Shown here: positions 9,640 through 18,564 of the stretch, piece by piece
How positions within the stretch are numbered: the stretch's first letter is position 1
How the letters are laid out: every line of letters begins with the position of its first letter
Assembly: GCA_014385265.1 (NCBI GenBank)
Contig: JACRTJ010000008.1
Location: 62,001 to 126,000, forward strand
Origin: Enterocloster hominis (ex Liu et al. 2021)
GTDB lineage: Bacteria > Bacillota > Clostridia > Lachnospirales > Lachnospiraceae
Length of the DNA stretch: 64,000 nt
Direction: 5' to 3'
Program-made: the position numbers and the translations under genes
Notes under the pieces: model-generated
Told to the model about the DNA's origin: nothing
What the model saw: only the letters and a program-made list of their open reading frames with translations
Database searches by the model: none

Positions 9640-9728
9640 GCATATGTAACCGTCAACTGCTATAATAAATTTACAAATAATTACTAAAAACGACATAATT
9701 AAGTAATTACAGTATGCGCATCTGTAAC
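9640..9728. promoter_or_regulatory. Direct repeat GCATnTGTAAC, candidate LysR operator
   Basis: GCATATGTAAC (9640-9650) recurs as GCATCTGTAAC (9718-9728), 78 bases apart. Both copies are preceded by TAT and lie between the divergent LysR and Opp operon 1. A TATAAT at 9661-9666 lies between them. Binding by the LysR product is inferred from position only. Confidence 0.4.
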
Positions 9729-9753
9729 AGAGTCGGAGAAAGGAAAGTGGATT

Positions 9754-11313
9754 ATGAGGAAAATGAAAAAACTGTTGTGTCTGTGTATGACGGCAGCGCT
9801 GTCCCTGGGTTCATTAGCGGGGTGCAGTACAAAAAATCCCGCACCGTCGGATGGGGAGACGGTCGGAGCGCAGAATGAAGAAAGCGGAGGAGAAAAAAAG
9901 GATACGCTGACGGTGGCTCTGACCAGCGAGCCCCCGTCCCTTACCACCTGTGACCATGATTCGATCGTAGGAGTTTACATGAATCTTCTTACTTATAATG
10001 GTCTGATGCGGGTGGATCATGAAACGCTGGAGGTGGTTCCGGATCTGGCAGAAAGCTATACGGTGGAAAATGAGACAGAATGGACATTTGTTTTAAAGGA
10101 TGGGATTAAATTCCATGATGGTTCCGACTGTACTGCCCAGGATGTGGCTGCCAGTATCGAATGGGCAAAAACTTTCCCAGGAAGCGCTAATTATACGAGA
10201 AACATTAAAACAATAGAAGCGGTGGACGACAAGACTGTGAAGATTGTGACAGAGGTGCCCTATGCAGGCCTTCCGGCTGACCTGGCCTATCATTATAATT
10301 TTATTGTTCCAGAAGAACTGATCGAGAGCGGTCATGACTTCAACAGCGAACCTGTTGGTACTGGTCCATATAAGTTTGTATCCTGGCAGTATGGGGATTC
10401 GTTGAATTTCGTAGGCTTTGAAGAATACTTTGATGCAGAGAGAAAGGCATCTATTCCGAATCTGGTGTTTAAGATTATTCCGGAGGGAACCTCCAGAACC
10501 ATTGCCCTGGAGGCTGGAGAAGTGGATTTTGTGTATGATGTTCCCAGTGCAGACGTAGAACGGCTGAAATCAGATGAGAAATTTGAGGTCAAGGAAATTA
10601 CCAGTGTGGAGAACTTTTTCCTGGGCATTAACCTGGAGAAAGAACCATTTAATGATGTCAATGTCCGCCAGGCCATTAATTACGGAATTAATAGAGAGGA
10701 TGTCATTGCAGCTGCGTTAAATGGCTATGGAGCCTCCAACTATACTGCTATTGCCATGGGCTATGAAGGAGATACTGATGCAGGGGCTGCGGTTTATGAT
10801 CTGGATAAGGCAAAGGAATACCTGGATAAATGGGGCGGTGATCCATCATCCATTGTTCTCCCGATCATCTGTTCCAATGAGACGAAGGTAGCTGTGGCCA
10901 CAGTCATCCAGAGTAATCTTTCTAAACTGGGCATCCAGGTGGAGGTGGTTTCTACCGATACGGCTACATACTTTGCAGACTGGGAGGCTGGAAACTACAC
11001 TGGACTGATTTCTTCCTGGTCTCCGTCCAACTCCTTGACCTATGTACAGAGGTACCATTCGGACCGTGCCTTGACATATCCAGGTTCCTTAAAGGACGAA
11101 GAAGTAGATAAAATGGTCCGTGATGCTGAATCTACCATTGATGATACAGAGCGTATCGGAAAGATCAAAACGATTGTGGAAACTGTAAACGGACTGGCAC
11201 CTCAGATCTCCCTGTATCAGCCATTGATGTTCCGGGCATATTCTGCGGATCTGGGCGGTGTGACAGCCAGCGCTACGGGATATGTGGGCTTCAATGACAT
11301 GTACTGGAAATAG
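9754..11313 (+). CDS. ABC transporter substrate-binding lipoprotein (SBP family 5), Opp system 1
   Basis: This 519-residue extracellular receptor belongs to a peptide-type ABC importer. It has a lipoprotein signal (MRKMKKLL, hydrophobic core, LAGC with the lipidated C24). A Ser/Glu-rich linker and a full SBP_bac_5 fold follow (LTSEPPSL, ESYTVENETEWTFVLKDGIKFHDG, GTGPYKF, VRQAINYGINRED). It begins an eight-gene run with permeases, ATPases, two ATC hydrolase-like proteins and an M20 hydrolase. The cargo may therefore be a small sulfur-containing conjugate rather than a general oligopeptide. Codon use is more AT-rich than in the second Opp operon. Confidence 0.93.
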   Translation: MRKMKKLLCLCMTAALSLGSLAGCSTKNPAPSDGETVGAQNEESGGEKKDTLTVALTSEPPSLTTCDHDSIVGVYMNLLTYNGLMRVDHETLEVVPDLAESYTVENETEWTFVLKDGIKFHDGSDCTAQDVAASIEWAKTFPGSANYTRNIKTIEAVDDKTVKIVTEVPYAGLPADLAYHYNFIVPEELIESGHDFNSEPVGTGPYKFVSWQYGDSLNFVGFEEYFDAERKASIPNLVFKIIPEGTSRTIALEAGEVDFVYDVPSADVERLKSDEKFEVKEITSVENFFLGINLEKEPFNDVNVRQAINYGINREDVIAAALNGYGASNYTAIAMGYEGDTDAGAAVYDLDKAKEYLDKWGGDPSSIVLPIICSNETKVAVATVIQSNLSKLGIQVEVVSTDTATYFADWEAGNYTGLISSWSPSNSLTYVQRYHSDRALTYPGSLKDEEVDKMVRDAESTIDDTERIGKIKTIVETVNGLAPQISLYQPLMFRAYSADLGGVTASATGYVGFNDMYWK

Positions 11314-11413
11314 CCGGATGTGAAGGCGGCCGGAATGCTGCAGGAGCCAGAAAAGGTTTTTGCAGCGGACGGCCTCTCCGTCTGTACCGGCAGCGTTTTA
11401 TGAGGAGGAAGCT

Positions 11414-12340
11414 ATGATCAAATTTATAATCAGGCGTCTGCTTTCGCTGATTCCCGTGATATTGGGAGTGACCTTTTTTGTTTTCATGGTAATGCAGCTG
11501 GCTCCGGGAGATGCGGCAAAACTGCTCCTGGGCGAGGGAGCCACCCAGGAGCAGGTGGAGGAACTGCGGGAAGAGATGGGATTAAATGATCCGGTCATCG
11601 TCCAGTATGTAAGATATATGGTCAATTTCTGCAAAGGCGATCTGGGAACATCATATGCAACGAAACGCCCTGTGGCGGACGAAGTGTTTTCACGGTTTCC
11701 ATATACATTTAACCTATCCATTGTAGCTGGTATTGTCTCGATTCTCCTGGCAATTCCTCTGGGGATCCTGGCTGCAGTCAAACAAAATACATTTTTTGAC
11801 AATATCAGCATGGTGATTTCTCTGGTGGGTGTTTCCATGCCCATTTTCTGGCTGGCACTACTTTTGGTCCTGGCATTTTCCTTAAATTTGGGGTGGTTCC
11901 CGGTCCAGGGGGCTGATGGCTGGAAAAGTTATGTGCTTCCAGCTATTTCCCTGGGGTTTATGAATATGGCCTCCATTGCCAGAACGACCAGATCCTCTAT
12001 GCTGGAGACAGTACGCCAGGATTATATCCGGACAGCAAGAGCGAAAGGAGTTCCCAAACGGGATGCTATTGTAAAGCATGCCTTTGAGAATGCTCTGATT
12101 CCCACGATAACAGTCTGTGGTATTCAGCTGGGACAGCTTTTAGGCGGCTCCGTTCTCACAGAAACCGTATTTGCCTGGCCGGGAATCGGCCGACTGATGG
12201 TACAATCCATCAGCTCACGCGATGTGCCAATGGTGTTAGGGTGCATGGTTGTCATGACGGTCTGCTTTTCTGTGGTCAACCTTCTGGTGGATCTTCTTTA
12301 TGCATTTGTAGACCCAAGAATCAAAGCAATGTATTCATAA
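11414..12340 (+). CDS. ABC transporter permease, OppB-type, Opp system 1
   Basis: This 308-residue membrane subunit has an N-terminal helix (MIKFIIRRLLSLIPVILGVTF) and five further segments. The EAA loop (RTARAKGVPKRDAIVKHAFENAL) contacts the ATPases, and the protein ends with the DLLYAFVDPRIK motif of DppB/OppB proteins. The start at 11414 has GAGGAGGAA upstream; the open frame begins earlier at 11360, but that extension lacks family resemblance. It lies 100 bases after the binding-protein gene and 14 before its partner permease. Confidence 0.93.
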   Translation: MIKFIIRRLLSLIPVILGVTFFVFMVMQLAPGDAAKLLLGEGATQEQVEELREEMGLNDPVIVQYVRYMVNFCKGDLGTSYATKRPVADEVFSRFPYTFNLSIVAGIVSILLAIPLGILAAVKQNTFFDNISMVISLVGVSMPIFWLALLLVLAFSLNLGWFPVQGADGWKSYVLPAISLGFMNMASIARTTRSSMLETVRQDYIRTARAKGVPKRDAIVKHAFENALIPTITVCGIQLGQLLGGSVLTETVFAWPGIGRLMVQSISSRDVPMVLGCMVVMTVCFSVVNLLVDLLYAFVDPRIKAMYS

Positions 12341-12354
12341 AACAGGAGGCAATT

Positions 12355-13239
12355 ATGGGAAATACATCATCTGACCTTTCAAAAAAATATAAGAAGGTAA
12401 GCCCGGTCAGAGAGGTCATGTCTCTCCTGGTGCGGAACAAGGCCGCCATGGCCGGACTCATCTTCCTGATCCTTCTGGTGGGGGTATCACTTTCCGCAGA
12501 TCTGCTGTTCGATTACGAAAGCCAGGTTGTGGAGCAGAACATTTCTGAGCGGCTCCAGTGGCCTTCAGCAGAACATCTCTTTGGTACAGATGAATATGGA
12601 AGGGATCTTCTGGCCAGAGTGGTTCATGGCAGCAGGCTGTCTCTGTCCGTAAGTTTTGTTTCTGTGCTGGCCAGCTTGATTATTGGAGGCATTCTGGGTG
12701 CTGTTTCCGGATATTACGGCGGACTCCTGGATGAGATAATAATGAGGATTACGGATATTTTTCTGGCCATTCCCATGACGCTTTTAGCCATGGTCATTGT
12801 GGCAGCTTTGGGAGCCAGTACTACGAATCTTATTATTTCACTGTCTCTGTCAGCAGTCCCTACCTTTGCAAGGATTGTCAGGAGCTCTGTTCTTACAGTC
12901 CGGGAAGTAGAGTACATTGAGGCAGCCGGAGCCATTGGGGCGAAGGATGGAACAATCATTTTCAGTCATATCCTTCCCAACTGCATTGGCCCTATCATTG
13001 TACAGACGACACTCCGGGTTGCAGCTATGATCTCCAACACCGCCGGCCTTTCGTTTCTGGGCCTGGGCGTACAGGCGCCAGCGCCGGAGTGGGGAGCACT
13101 TTTGTCGGCTGGAAGAAATTATATCCGGGATTACAGTTATCTGACCTTTATTCCAGGTCTTGCCATCATGCTCACGATCCTGGCGCTGAATCTTCTGGGA
13201 GACGGGCTGCGGGATGCTCTGGACCCGAGACTGAAATAG
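12355..13239 (+). CDS. ABC transporter permease, OppC-type, Opp system 1
   Basis: This 294-residue DppC/OppC-type subunit has a cytoplasmic N-terminus, a first membrane helix, and an extracytoplasmic loop with the family motif AEHLFGTDEYGRDLLARVVHGSR. The BPD_transp_1 domain follows, with an EAA loop (EYIEAAGAIGAKD) and an ending GDGLRDALDPRLK. AGGAGG precedes the ATG at 12355. It pairs with the upstream permease to form the channel. Confidence 0.93.
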   Translation: MGNTSSDLSKKYKKVSPVREVMSLLVRNKAAMAGLIFLILLVGVSLSADLLFDYESQVVEQNISERLQWPSAEHLFGTDEYGRDLLARVVHGSRLSLSVSFVSVLASLIIGGILGAVSGYYGGLLDEIIMRITDIFLAIPMTLLAMVIVAALGASTTNLIISLSLSAVPTFARIVRSSVLTVREVEYIEAAGAIGAKDGTIIFSHILPNCIGPIIVQTTLRVAAMISNTAGLSFLGLGVQAPAPEWGALLSAGRNYIRDYSYLTFIPGLAIMLTILALNLLGDGLRDALDPRLK

Positions 13240-13248
13240 GAGGACATT

Positions 13249-14247
13249 ATGGCGGAAAAGACGATTGAAATTAAAGATCTTGTGGTGGAATACCGGACAC
13301 GCAGTGGTGTGGTACAGGCATTGAACGGTTTAAGCCTTTCTATTGAAAAGGGAAAGACCCTGGGCCTTGTGGGGGAGACAGGAGCTGGAAAGACTACGGC
13401 CGGCCTGGCAGTATTGGGACTGATCCCTAGTCCTCCGGGAGTGATCGTAAGCGGGGAAATCCTCTTAAATGGAAAGGATCTCCGTGCACTGACAGACAAG
13501 GAGATGGATCAGATCCGTGGGGATGCAGTGGCTATGATCTTCCAGGATCCCATGACTTCATTAAATCCTGTTATGACTGTGGGGGATCAGATTGCAGAGG
13601 CCATTAAGATCCATGAAGGATTAAATCATGGAGATGCTTTAAAGAAAGCAGAGGAAATGCTGGAAATGGTAGGAATTCCCAGAGAACGGGCAAAGGAATA
13701 TCCTCATCAGTTTTCTGGAGGGATGAAACAGAGAGTTGTAATCGCCATTGCTCTTTCCTGTACACCGGGACTTCTGATCGCGGACGAGCCCACTACGGCT
13801 CTGGATGTGACGATCCAGGCCCAGGTTCTGGAGATGATGAAGGGGTTAAAGGAAAAATATGAAATGTCCATGCTGATGATCACCCATGATCTGGGAATTG
13901 TGGCAGAAATCTGTGACGAGGTATCTGTGGTCTATGCGGGCCGTGTTGTGGAGCATGGGACGCTGGCAGATGTGTTTGATAATACCAGACATCCATATAC
14001 AGAAGGGCTGTTCAATTCCCTCCCCAACATTGAGAACCAGGCGGAAAAGCTGAAGCCTATCCGTGGCTTGATGCCGGATCCCACGGACTTGCCCCTGGGA
14101 TGTCCGTTTTATCCCAGATGTGACCATGCCATGGAGATATGCCGGACAAAAAAACCACCTAAGGTATACCGGAACGAGACTCATTTTGTGGAATGTCACC
14201 TTTATAATGAGCAGAATATCGGGGATAAGGAGGAGAAGTGGAGATGA
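13249..14247 (+). CDS. ABC transporter ATP-binding protein, OppD-type, Opp system 1
   Basis: This 332-residue ATPase carries Walker A GETGAGKTT, signature FSGGMKQR, Walker [13 protein letters not shown] and the switch His in ITHDLG. The C-terminal oligopeptide/dipeptide extension contains a Cys-rich segment (GCPFYPRCDHAMEIC) of the kind linked to iron-sulfur binding in Opp/Dpp ATPases. It overlaps the next ATPase gene by 4 bases (ATGA), which implies coupled translation and a D-F heterodimer. Confidence 0.94.
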   Translation: MAEKTIEIKDLVVEYRTRSGVVQALNGLSLSIEKGKTLGLVGETGAGKTTAGLAVLGLIPSPPGVIVSGEILLNGKDLRALTDKEMDQIRGDAVAMIFQDPMTSLNPVMTVGDQIAEAIKIHEGLNHGDALKKAEEMLEMVGIPRERAKEYPHQFSGGMKQRVVIAIALSCTPGLLIADEPTTALDVTIQAQVLEMMKGLKEKYEMSMLMITHDLGIVAEICDEVSVVYAGRVVEHGTLADVFDNTRHPYTEGLFNSLPNIENQAEKLKPIRGLMPDPTDLPLGCPFYPRCDHAMEICRTKKPPKVYRNETHFVECHLYNEQNIGDKEEKWR

Positions 14248-15203
14248 GCAATTCCAGCAGTCCGTTGCTTGAGGTAAAAAACCTTAAAAAATATTTTAAA
14301 ACACCTAAAGGAATGCTGCATGCAGTGGATGATGTGTCATTTACCATTGACCGGGGAAGGACCCTGGGAGTAGTGGGAGAATCTGGATGCGGAAAATCCA
14401 CCACTGGCCGTGCGATCTTAAGGATCGTGGAACCCACTGAGGGGGAGATTCTGTTTGATGGTGAGGATATCCGTTCACTGGGAAAGGACCAGATGAGGAG
14501 GATGCGGACCAGGATGCAGATCATCTTCCAGGATCCGTTTTCTTCTTTAAATCCGAGAAAAACTGTCAGTGAAACCATTGCAGAGCCGCTGAAACTCAAT
14601 GGGATTATCACAGATAAGGGAAAACGTATGGAGCGTGTGGCGGAAATCATGGAGATCGTGGGCCTGGCTGAACGGCTCTATAATGCATATCCTCATGAGT
14701 TGGATGGAGGGCGAAGACAGAGAATTGGTATTGCCAGGGCCCTGGCCTTAAATCCACAGTTTATTGTTTGCGACGAACCAGTTTCCGCCCTGGACGTTTC
14801 GATCCAGGCACAGATTTTAAATCTGATGGATGAACTCCAGGAGAAGATGGGACTGACCTATATGTTCATCACCCATGATTTATCAGTGGTCCATTATTTT
14901 GCAGATGATATTGCAGTGATGTATCTGGGCCGTCTGATCGAAAAAGCACCGGCAAAGGAACTGTTCCGGAATCCAGTCCATCCATATACTCAGGCGCTCC
15001 TGTCAGCCATTCCGGTTCCCAGTATCCATAATCAGAGAAAGAGGATCCTCTTAAAGGGAGAGATCACTTCTCCGGTGGATCCTAAGCCTGGATGCAGATT
15101 TGCCAGCCGGTGCCCCTATGCCAGCAGCCGGTGTCATTCGGAGGAACCACAGTTAAAGGAGATTGCTCCCGGCCATTTTAATGCCTGCTTTTTAAACGAA
15201 TAA
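14244..15203 (+). CDS. ABC transporter ATP-binding protein, OppF-type, Opp system 1
   Basis: This 319-residue partner ATPase has Walker A GESGCGKSTTG, a variant signature ELDGGRRQR normal for OppF/DppF, and Walker B FIVCDEPVSALD. Its C-terminal Cys cluster is GCRFASRCPYASSRC. The ATG at 14244 is chosen over the GTG at 14238 because AGGAGGAG then sits at normal spacing. The ATC hydrolase-like gene follows after 19 bases. Confidence 0.94.
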   Translation: MSNSSSPLLEVKNLKKYFKTPKGMLHAVDDVSFTIDRGRTLGVVGESGCGKSTTGRAILRIVEPTEGEILFDGEDIRSLGKDQMRRMRTRMQIIFQDPFSSLNPRKTVSETIAEPLKLNGIITDKGKRMERVAEIMEIVGLAERLYNAYPHELDGGRRQRIGIARALALNPQFIVCDEPVSALDVSIQAQILNLMDELQEKMGLTYMFITHDLSVVHYFADDIAVMYLGRLIEKAPAKELFRNPVHPYTQALLSAIPVPSIHNQRKRILLKGEITSPVDPKPGCRFASRCPYASSRCHSEEPQLKEIAPGHFNACFLNE

Positions 15204-15222
15204 AAGGATCCTGGAGGAACAT

Positions 15223-16089
15223 ATGAATAATTTGGAAGAAATTAAATTTCAGAATAAGTTTGATTATTTTGCAAAAATGTATGGATTTATTGCCCGATCA
15301 ATGATGGAAGCCGGAGGAAAACGGGGTGAGCGGGCTGTCAGGGAGGCTGTGATCCGTTATGGAAGGGATCTGGGTGAAGGAATCAGAAAAGCGTATCTGG
15401 AACTTGGGAAGAAAACAAATCTTCATACCCTGTTCCAAATGGAGCCTTGCTGCGGTACAGACCCACGCTTTAAAAGAAACATTATAAAAGATACAGAGGA
15501 GGTACAGCTTCAAGAGGTGTATCACTGCCCTCTGGCAGAGGTCTGGAAAAGAGAGGATTGTACCGAGGCGGGCAGATGCTATTGTGAAGAACTGGCCCAC
15601 AGCCTTCTGGATGCGTATACAGATGGGCGGGGGCAGGCGAATGTTTCTAATTCCATGACATGTGATAGGGACTTTTTCTGTCGGTTTGCATTTTATCTCC
15701 GTCCGGCCAACATGGATGAGGACCAGAAGGAACAATGTTTTGGAAACAGGGGAGAGGAAAGTGGACGTTCAGGACAGTATCCGGTAGAAGACCGTTTCCT
15801 TCTTTTGTACGGTCATCTGGCTGCGGCGGCAGAGGAATTTTTAGGCCAGGATGGACTGGCAGCTCTGGCAGATGGCCTGGACCAGTTCCTGGAGGATGCC
15901 GTTAAGACCCTGAAAAAAGAGGCAGAGCATACAGGCTCCGCTCTGGATGACTCATTTGTAAGTCTTTATTTTCCGGTGGAGATTCCGGGGCAGACACAGG
16001 AATGCCGGGAGGAAAGCTCAGGAGCGGCAGCTTTCCGGCTTCTGGAAAGCCGTCTGGTCAGCCGGCTAAGAAAAAAATTATGTTTATAG
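15223..16089 (+). CDS. L-2-amino-thiazoline-4-carboxylate hydrolase-like protein, copy 1
   Basis: This 288-residue cytoplasmic protein matches the ATC_hydrolase family. Enzymes of that family open the ring of L-2-amino-thiazoline-4-carboxylate to N-carbamoyl-L-cysteine. Family marks seen are a helical N-terminus with AVIRYGRDLGEGIR (about 46-58), HTLFQMEP, DPRFKR, and the Cys-rich core YHCPLAEVWK followed by GRCYCEE (about 105-127). A C-terminal helical extension of about 100 residues is poorly conserved. It is followed after 9 bases by a paralogue and then an M20 amidohydrolase that could remove the carbamoyl group. The assignment rests on motif memory, and the substrate may be a different thiazoline or cyclic amide. 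Confidence 0.72.
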   Translation: MNNLEEIKFQNKFDYFAKMYGFIARSMMEAGGKRGERAVREAVIRYGRDLGEGIRKAYLELGKKTNLHTLFQMEPCCGTDPRFKRNIIKDTEEVQLQEVYHCPLAEVWKREDCTEAGRCYCEELAHSLLDAYTDGRGQANVSNSMTCDRDFFCRFAFYLRPANMDEDQKEQCFGNRGEESGRSGQYPVEDRFLLLYGHLAAAAEEFLGQDGLAALADGLDQFLEDAVKTLKKEAEHTGSALDDSFVSLYFPVEIPGQTQECREESSGAAAFRLLESRLVSRLRKKLCL

Positions 16090-16098
16090 GAGGGGACC

Positions 16099-17004
16099 AT
16101 GTACAGTAAGGAAGAAATACAGATCATGAATCTGGATGATAATTATACACTCCTCTATCCGTTCCTGGTCAAAAGTCTCATAGAGCATTTTGGGGAGCAG
16201 GGAGAGAAAACAGCCAGGGAGGGAACCAGGAGGTTTGGAAGGGACAGAGCGGAAACGCTCCGCAACAAACACTTGAACGCCGGAGTCAAGATCAATATGC
16301 ACAGCCTGTTTGCAGTAGGTCCGGATCTTCCTCCAGATCCCCGGTTTAAGCGAGAATTGCAGGAGCTGAATCCAGAGGAGCGGGTTTCCCATACGCTCTA
16401 TTGTCCAATGGCGGAAATTTGGAAGAAATATGGTTTTATGGAGATAGGAAGGATGTACTGTGAGGAATTCCATAATGCCTGTTACAGTTCCTATGCTTAT
16501 GGATACACAAAGGTAAATCTGGCGAAAACCCTGACCCAGAAGGAAGATGAATATTGTGCCTTCAATGTGGTGTTGCGGCCAGAGAATCTTCCGGAGGAAT
16601 TAAAACCGGTGTGTTTTGAACAATATGATCCTGGATACGCCGGACCCTCGGCAGATATTCCCCAGGCGTATGGAAAGAGTGGATTCAGCACACTGTTCAT
16701 CAAGCTTTATTATCATCTGGCATCCACAGCAGAGGAGATGCTGGGCGACGCGGGAAAGGCAGCCATTGGGGAAGGACTGAAGGCTCTGGCACATGATGCG
16801 GCCCGACGGATCCAGGAGCAGGCAAAGGAGCAGAACGAGCCGGTGAACCGGGAGTTTGTGGATCTGAATTATCCCCTGGCTCTGGATCCAGAGCAGGAAC
16901 CGCTCTGGAGTTTTTATACCAACGAGGGAATCAGGGAGCTGTTTGTAAATACATTTTATCCGGTTTTCCATGGTGAACTGGGGATTTTAAAGGAAAATGC
17001 ATAA
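16099..17004 (+). CDS. L-2-amino-thiazoline-4-carboxylate hydrolase-like protein, copy 2
   Basis: This 301-residue tandem paralogue of the preceding gene has the same landmarks in the same order: FLVKSLIEHFGEQGEK, RRFGRDRAETLR, INMHSLFAVGP, DPRFKREL, YCPMAEIWKKYG, and GRMYCEEFHNA. The two copies have diverged clearly outside these blocks. They are more likely subunits of a hetero-oligomer, or two specificities, than a recent duplication. AGGAGG precedes the ATG. The stop overlaps an alternative upstream start of the M20 gene. Expression is surely linked to Opp system 1. Confidence 0.7.
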   Translation: MYSKEEIQIMNLDDNYTLLYPFLVKSLIEHFGEQGEKTAREGTRRFGRDRAETLRNKHLNAGVKINMHSLFAVGPDLPPDPRFKRELQELNPEERVSHTLYCPMAEIWKKYGFMEIGRMYCEEFHNACYSSYAYGYTKVNLAKTLTQKEDEYCAFNVVLRPENLPEELKPVCFEQYDPGYAGPSADIPQAYGKSGFSTLFIKLYYHLASTAEEMLGDAGKAAIGEGLKALAHDAARRIQEQAKEQNEPVNREFVDLNYPLALDPEQEPLWSFYTNEGIRELFVNTFYPVFHGELGILKENA

Positions 17005-17032
17005 GGGTGGCTGCAGGCTGTGGGAGGCGACA

Positions 17033-18418
17033 ATGGACAGAGAAATTTTTGCGAGAGAAATCAGCAGTAAAAGAAAAAGACTGGAAACTCTGGCACAGCA
17101 GATCTGGGAAAATCCGGAGGAGCCGTTTCAGGAGACCATAGCTGCCAGATTGGTGGCAGAGCTTCTGGAGCAGGAGGGATTCCAGGTGGAGCGCGGAGCC
17201 GGAGGTGTTCCAACGGCGCTTAGGGCAGTCTGGGGACACGGAAGCCCGGTGATCGGCCTTCTGGGAGAATACGATTCCCTTCCGCAAATGAGCCAGAAGG
17301 CAACAGACCATAAGGAACCGATGGTGGAAAATGGATACGGTCACGGCTGTGGCCACAATCTTCTGGCTGCGGCCACGGTGGGAGCAGCTTTGGGTATGAA
17401 AGCAGAAATGGAGGAACGGAAGCTTTCTGGAACGGTAGTGTTTTATGGATGTCCGGCAGAGGAGGTGCTTACAGGAAAACCGTTTATGGCCAGAGGCGGC
17501 TGTTTCAGGGATCTGGAGCTGGCCCTGGCCTGGCACCCAGGCCGGGTCAACAGGGCATCGGCTTCCCGGTCCTGTGGATGCAGCGGAATCCGGTTTCACT
17601 ATAAGGGCGTTTCCGCTCATGCGGCGTTTGATCCCTGGAATGGAAGAAGCGCTCTGGATGCGGTCTCTTTGCTAAATACCGGTATTGAGTATATGCGTGA
17701 GCATGTACAGCCAGATGTGAGAATCCATTATGTGATCACGGACGGGGGAGCGGCTCCCAATGTTGTGCCGGAAACAGCCAGTGTCTGGTATTTTGTCCGG
17801 GCTCTCAAACGGGAGACTGTGGACCAGGTCTGTGAACGGCTGGTCCGGGCTGCGAAGGGGGCGGCTATGATGACAGATACGGAGCTTCAGACAGAATACC
17901 AGGGAGGCTGTTACCCGATGTTAGGAAACCATGTTCTGGCAGAGACACTGGATCTGGCTATGAGATCGGTAGAACAGGAGCCATGGACGCAGGAGGAGAC
18001 AGAGTTCGCAAAAAAACTGAACCGCCTGTCAGAACGTCAGTGGAACCAGGCATTAAGGGATAACGGACTGCCTGGGGATACGGAATTATACACGGGTGTG
18101 GCTCCGGTTACAGCTGAAACGACCTTTGACTCTACGGATGTGGGAGATGTGGCCCATCTGGTGCCCACAGGCTTCTTTACTACAGCCACTTCTGCCCTGG
18201 GGGCGCCAGGGCACAGCTGGCAGGTGACAGCCTGTTCCGGAAGTTCCATTGGAAGGAAGGGGATGATCTATGGGGCAAAGGTCATGGCGGCAGCTGGGAT
18301 CCGGCTTATGGAAGACCGGGAGCTTCGGGAAAAGGCATGGGAGGAATTTCGGAGAGAAACAGAGGGAGCGTCATATCACTGTCCGGTGCCGGAGGAGCTT
18401 CCTATACCAAATCATTAA
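17033..18418 (+). CDS. M20 family amidohydrolase (AbgB/IAA-amidohydrolase type)
   Basis: This 461-residue dinuclear metal hydrolase of amide bonds has an N-terminal catalytic half with LLGEYDSLPQMSQ, the metal-site motif GYGHGCGHNLLAAA, and CPAEEVLTGKPF. The dimerisation domain (FHYKGVSAHAAFDPWNGRSALDAV) and a closing metal ligand region near GAPGHSWQ follow. The GHGCGHN form is typical of AbgB, the p-aminobenzoyl-glutamate hydrolase subunit. As the last gene of Opp operon 1 it could cleave N-carbamoyl-cysteine or another N-acyl product of the ATC hydrolase-like pair. That role is inference. The start at 17033 has GGAGGCG upstream; the open frame begins at 16997. Confidence 0.85.
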   Translation: MDREIFAREISSKRKRLETLAQQIWENPEEPFQETIAARLVAELLEQEGFQVERGAGGVPTALRAVWGHGSPVIGLLGEYDSLPQMSQKATDHKEPMVENGYGHGCGHNLLAAATVGAALGMKAEMEERKLSGTVVFYGCPAEEVLTGKPFMARGGCFRDLELALAWHPGRVNRASASRSCGCSGIRFHYKGVSAHAAFDPWNGRSALDAVSLLNTGIEYMREHVQPDVRIHYVITDGGAAPNVVPETASVWYFVRALKRETVDQVCERLVRAAKGAAMMTDTELQTEYQGGCYPMLGNHVLAETLDLAMRSVEQEPWTQEETEFAKKLNRLSERQWNQALRDNGLPGDTELYTGVAPVTAETTFDSTDVGDVAHLVPTGFFTTATSALGAPGHSWQVTACSGSSIGRKGMIYGAKVMAAAGIRLMEDRELREKAWEEFRRETEGASYHCPVPEELPIPNH

Positions 18419-18432
18419 AATTATTTAATGAT
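18411..18432. repeat. AT-rich inverted repeat at the end of the M20 gene
   Basis: ATCATTAAA (18411-18419) and TTTAATGAT (18424-18432) are perfect 9-bp arms around ATTA and include the M20 stop codon. No U tail follows, so it may be an operator or a weak 3' hairpin rather than a terminator. Confidence 0.4.
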
Positions 18433-18564
18433 ATATTTAAAACGTTAAAATTTACTTTCATCCTTTTTTATGATATGCTAATCTGAAAGGGTATGGGGAA
18501 ATAGGATTTTTTACCATACAGAGAGACGTGCAGAACTGTATTAGAGAAAGGACAAGGGGTAACC

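Noticed and set aside
10332-10676. Antisense frames inside binding-protein genes
   Set aside because: Short, no start signals, fully explained by the codon pattern of the sense genes.
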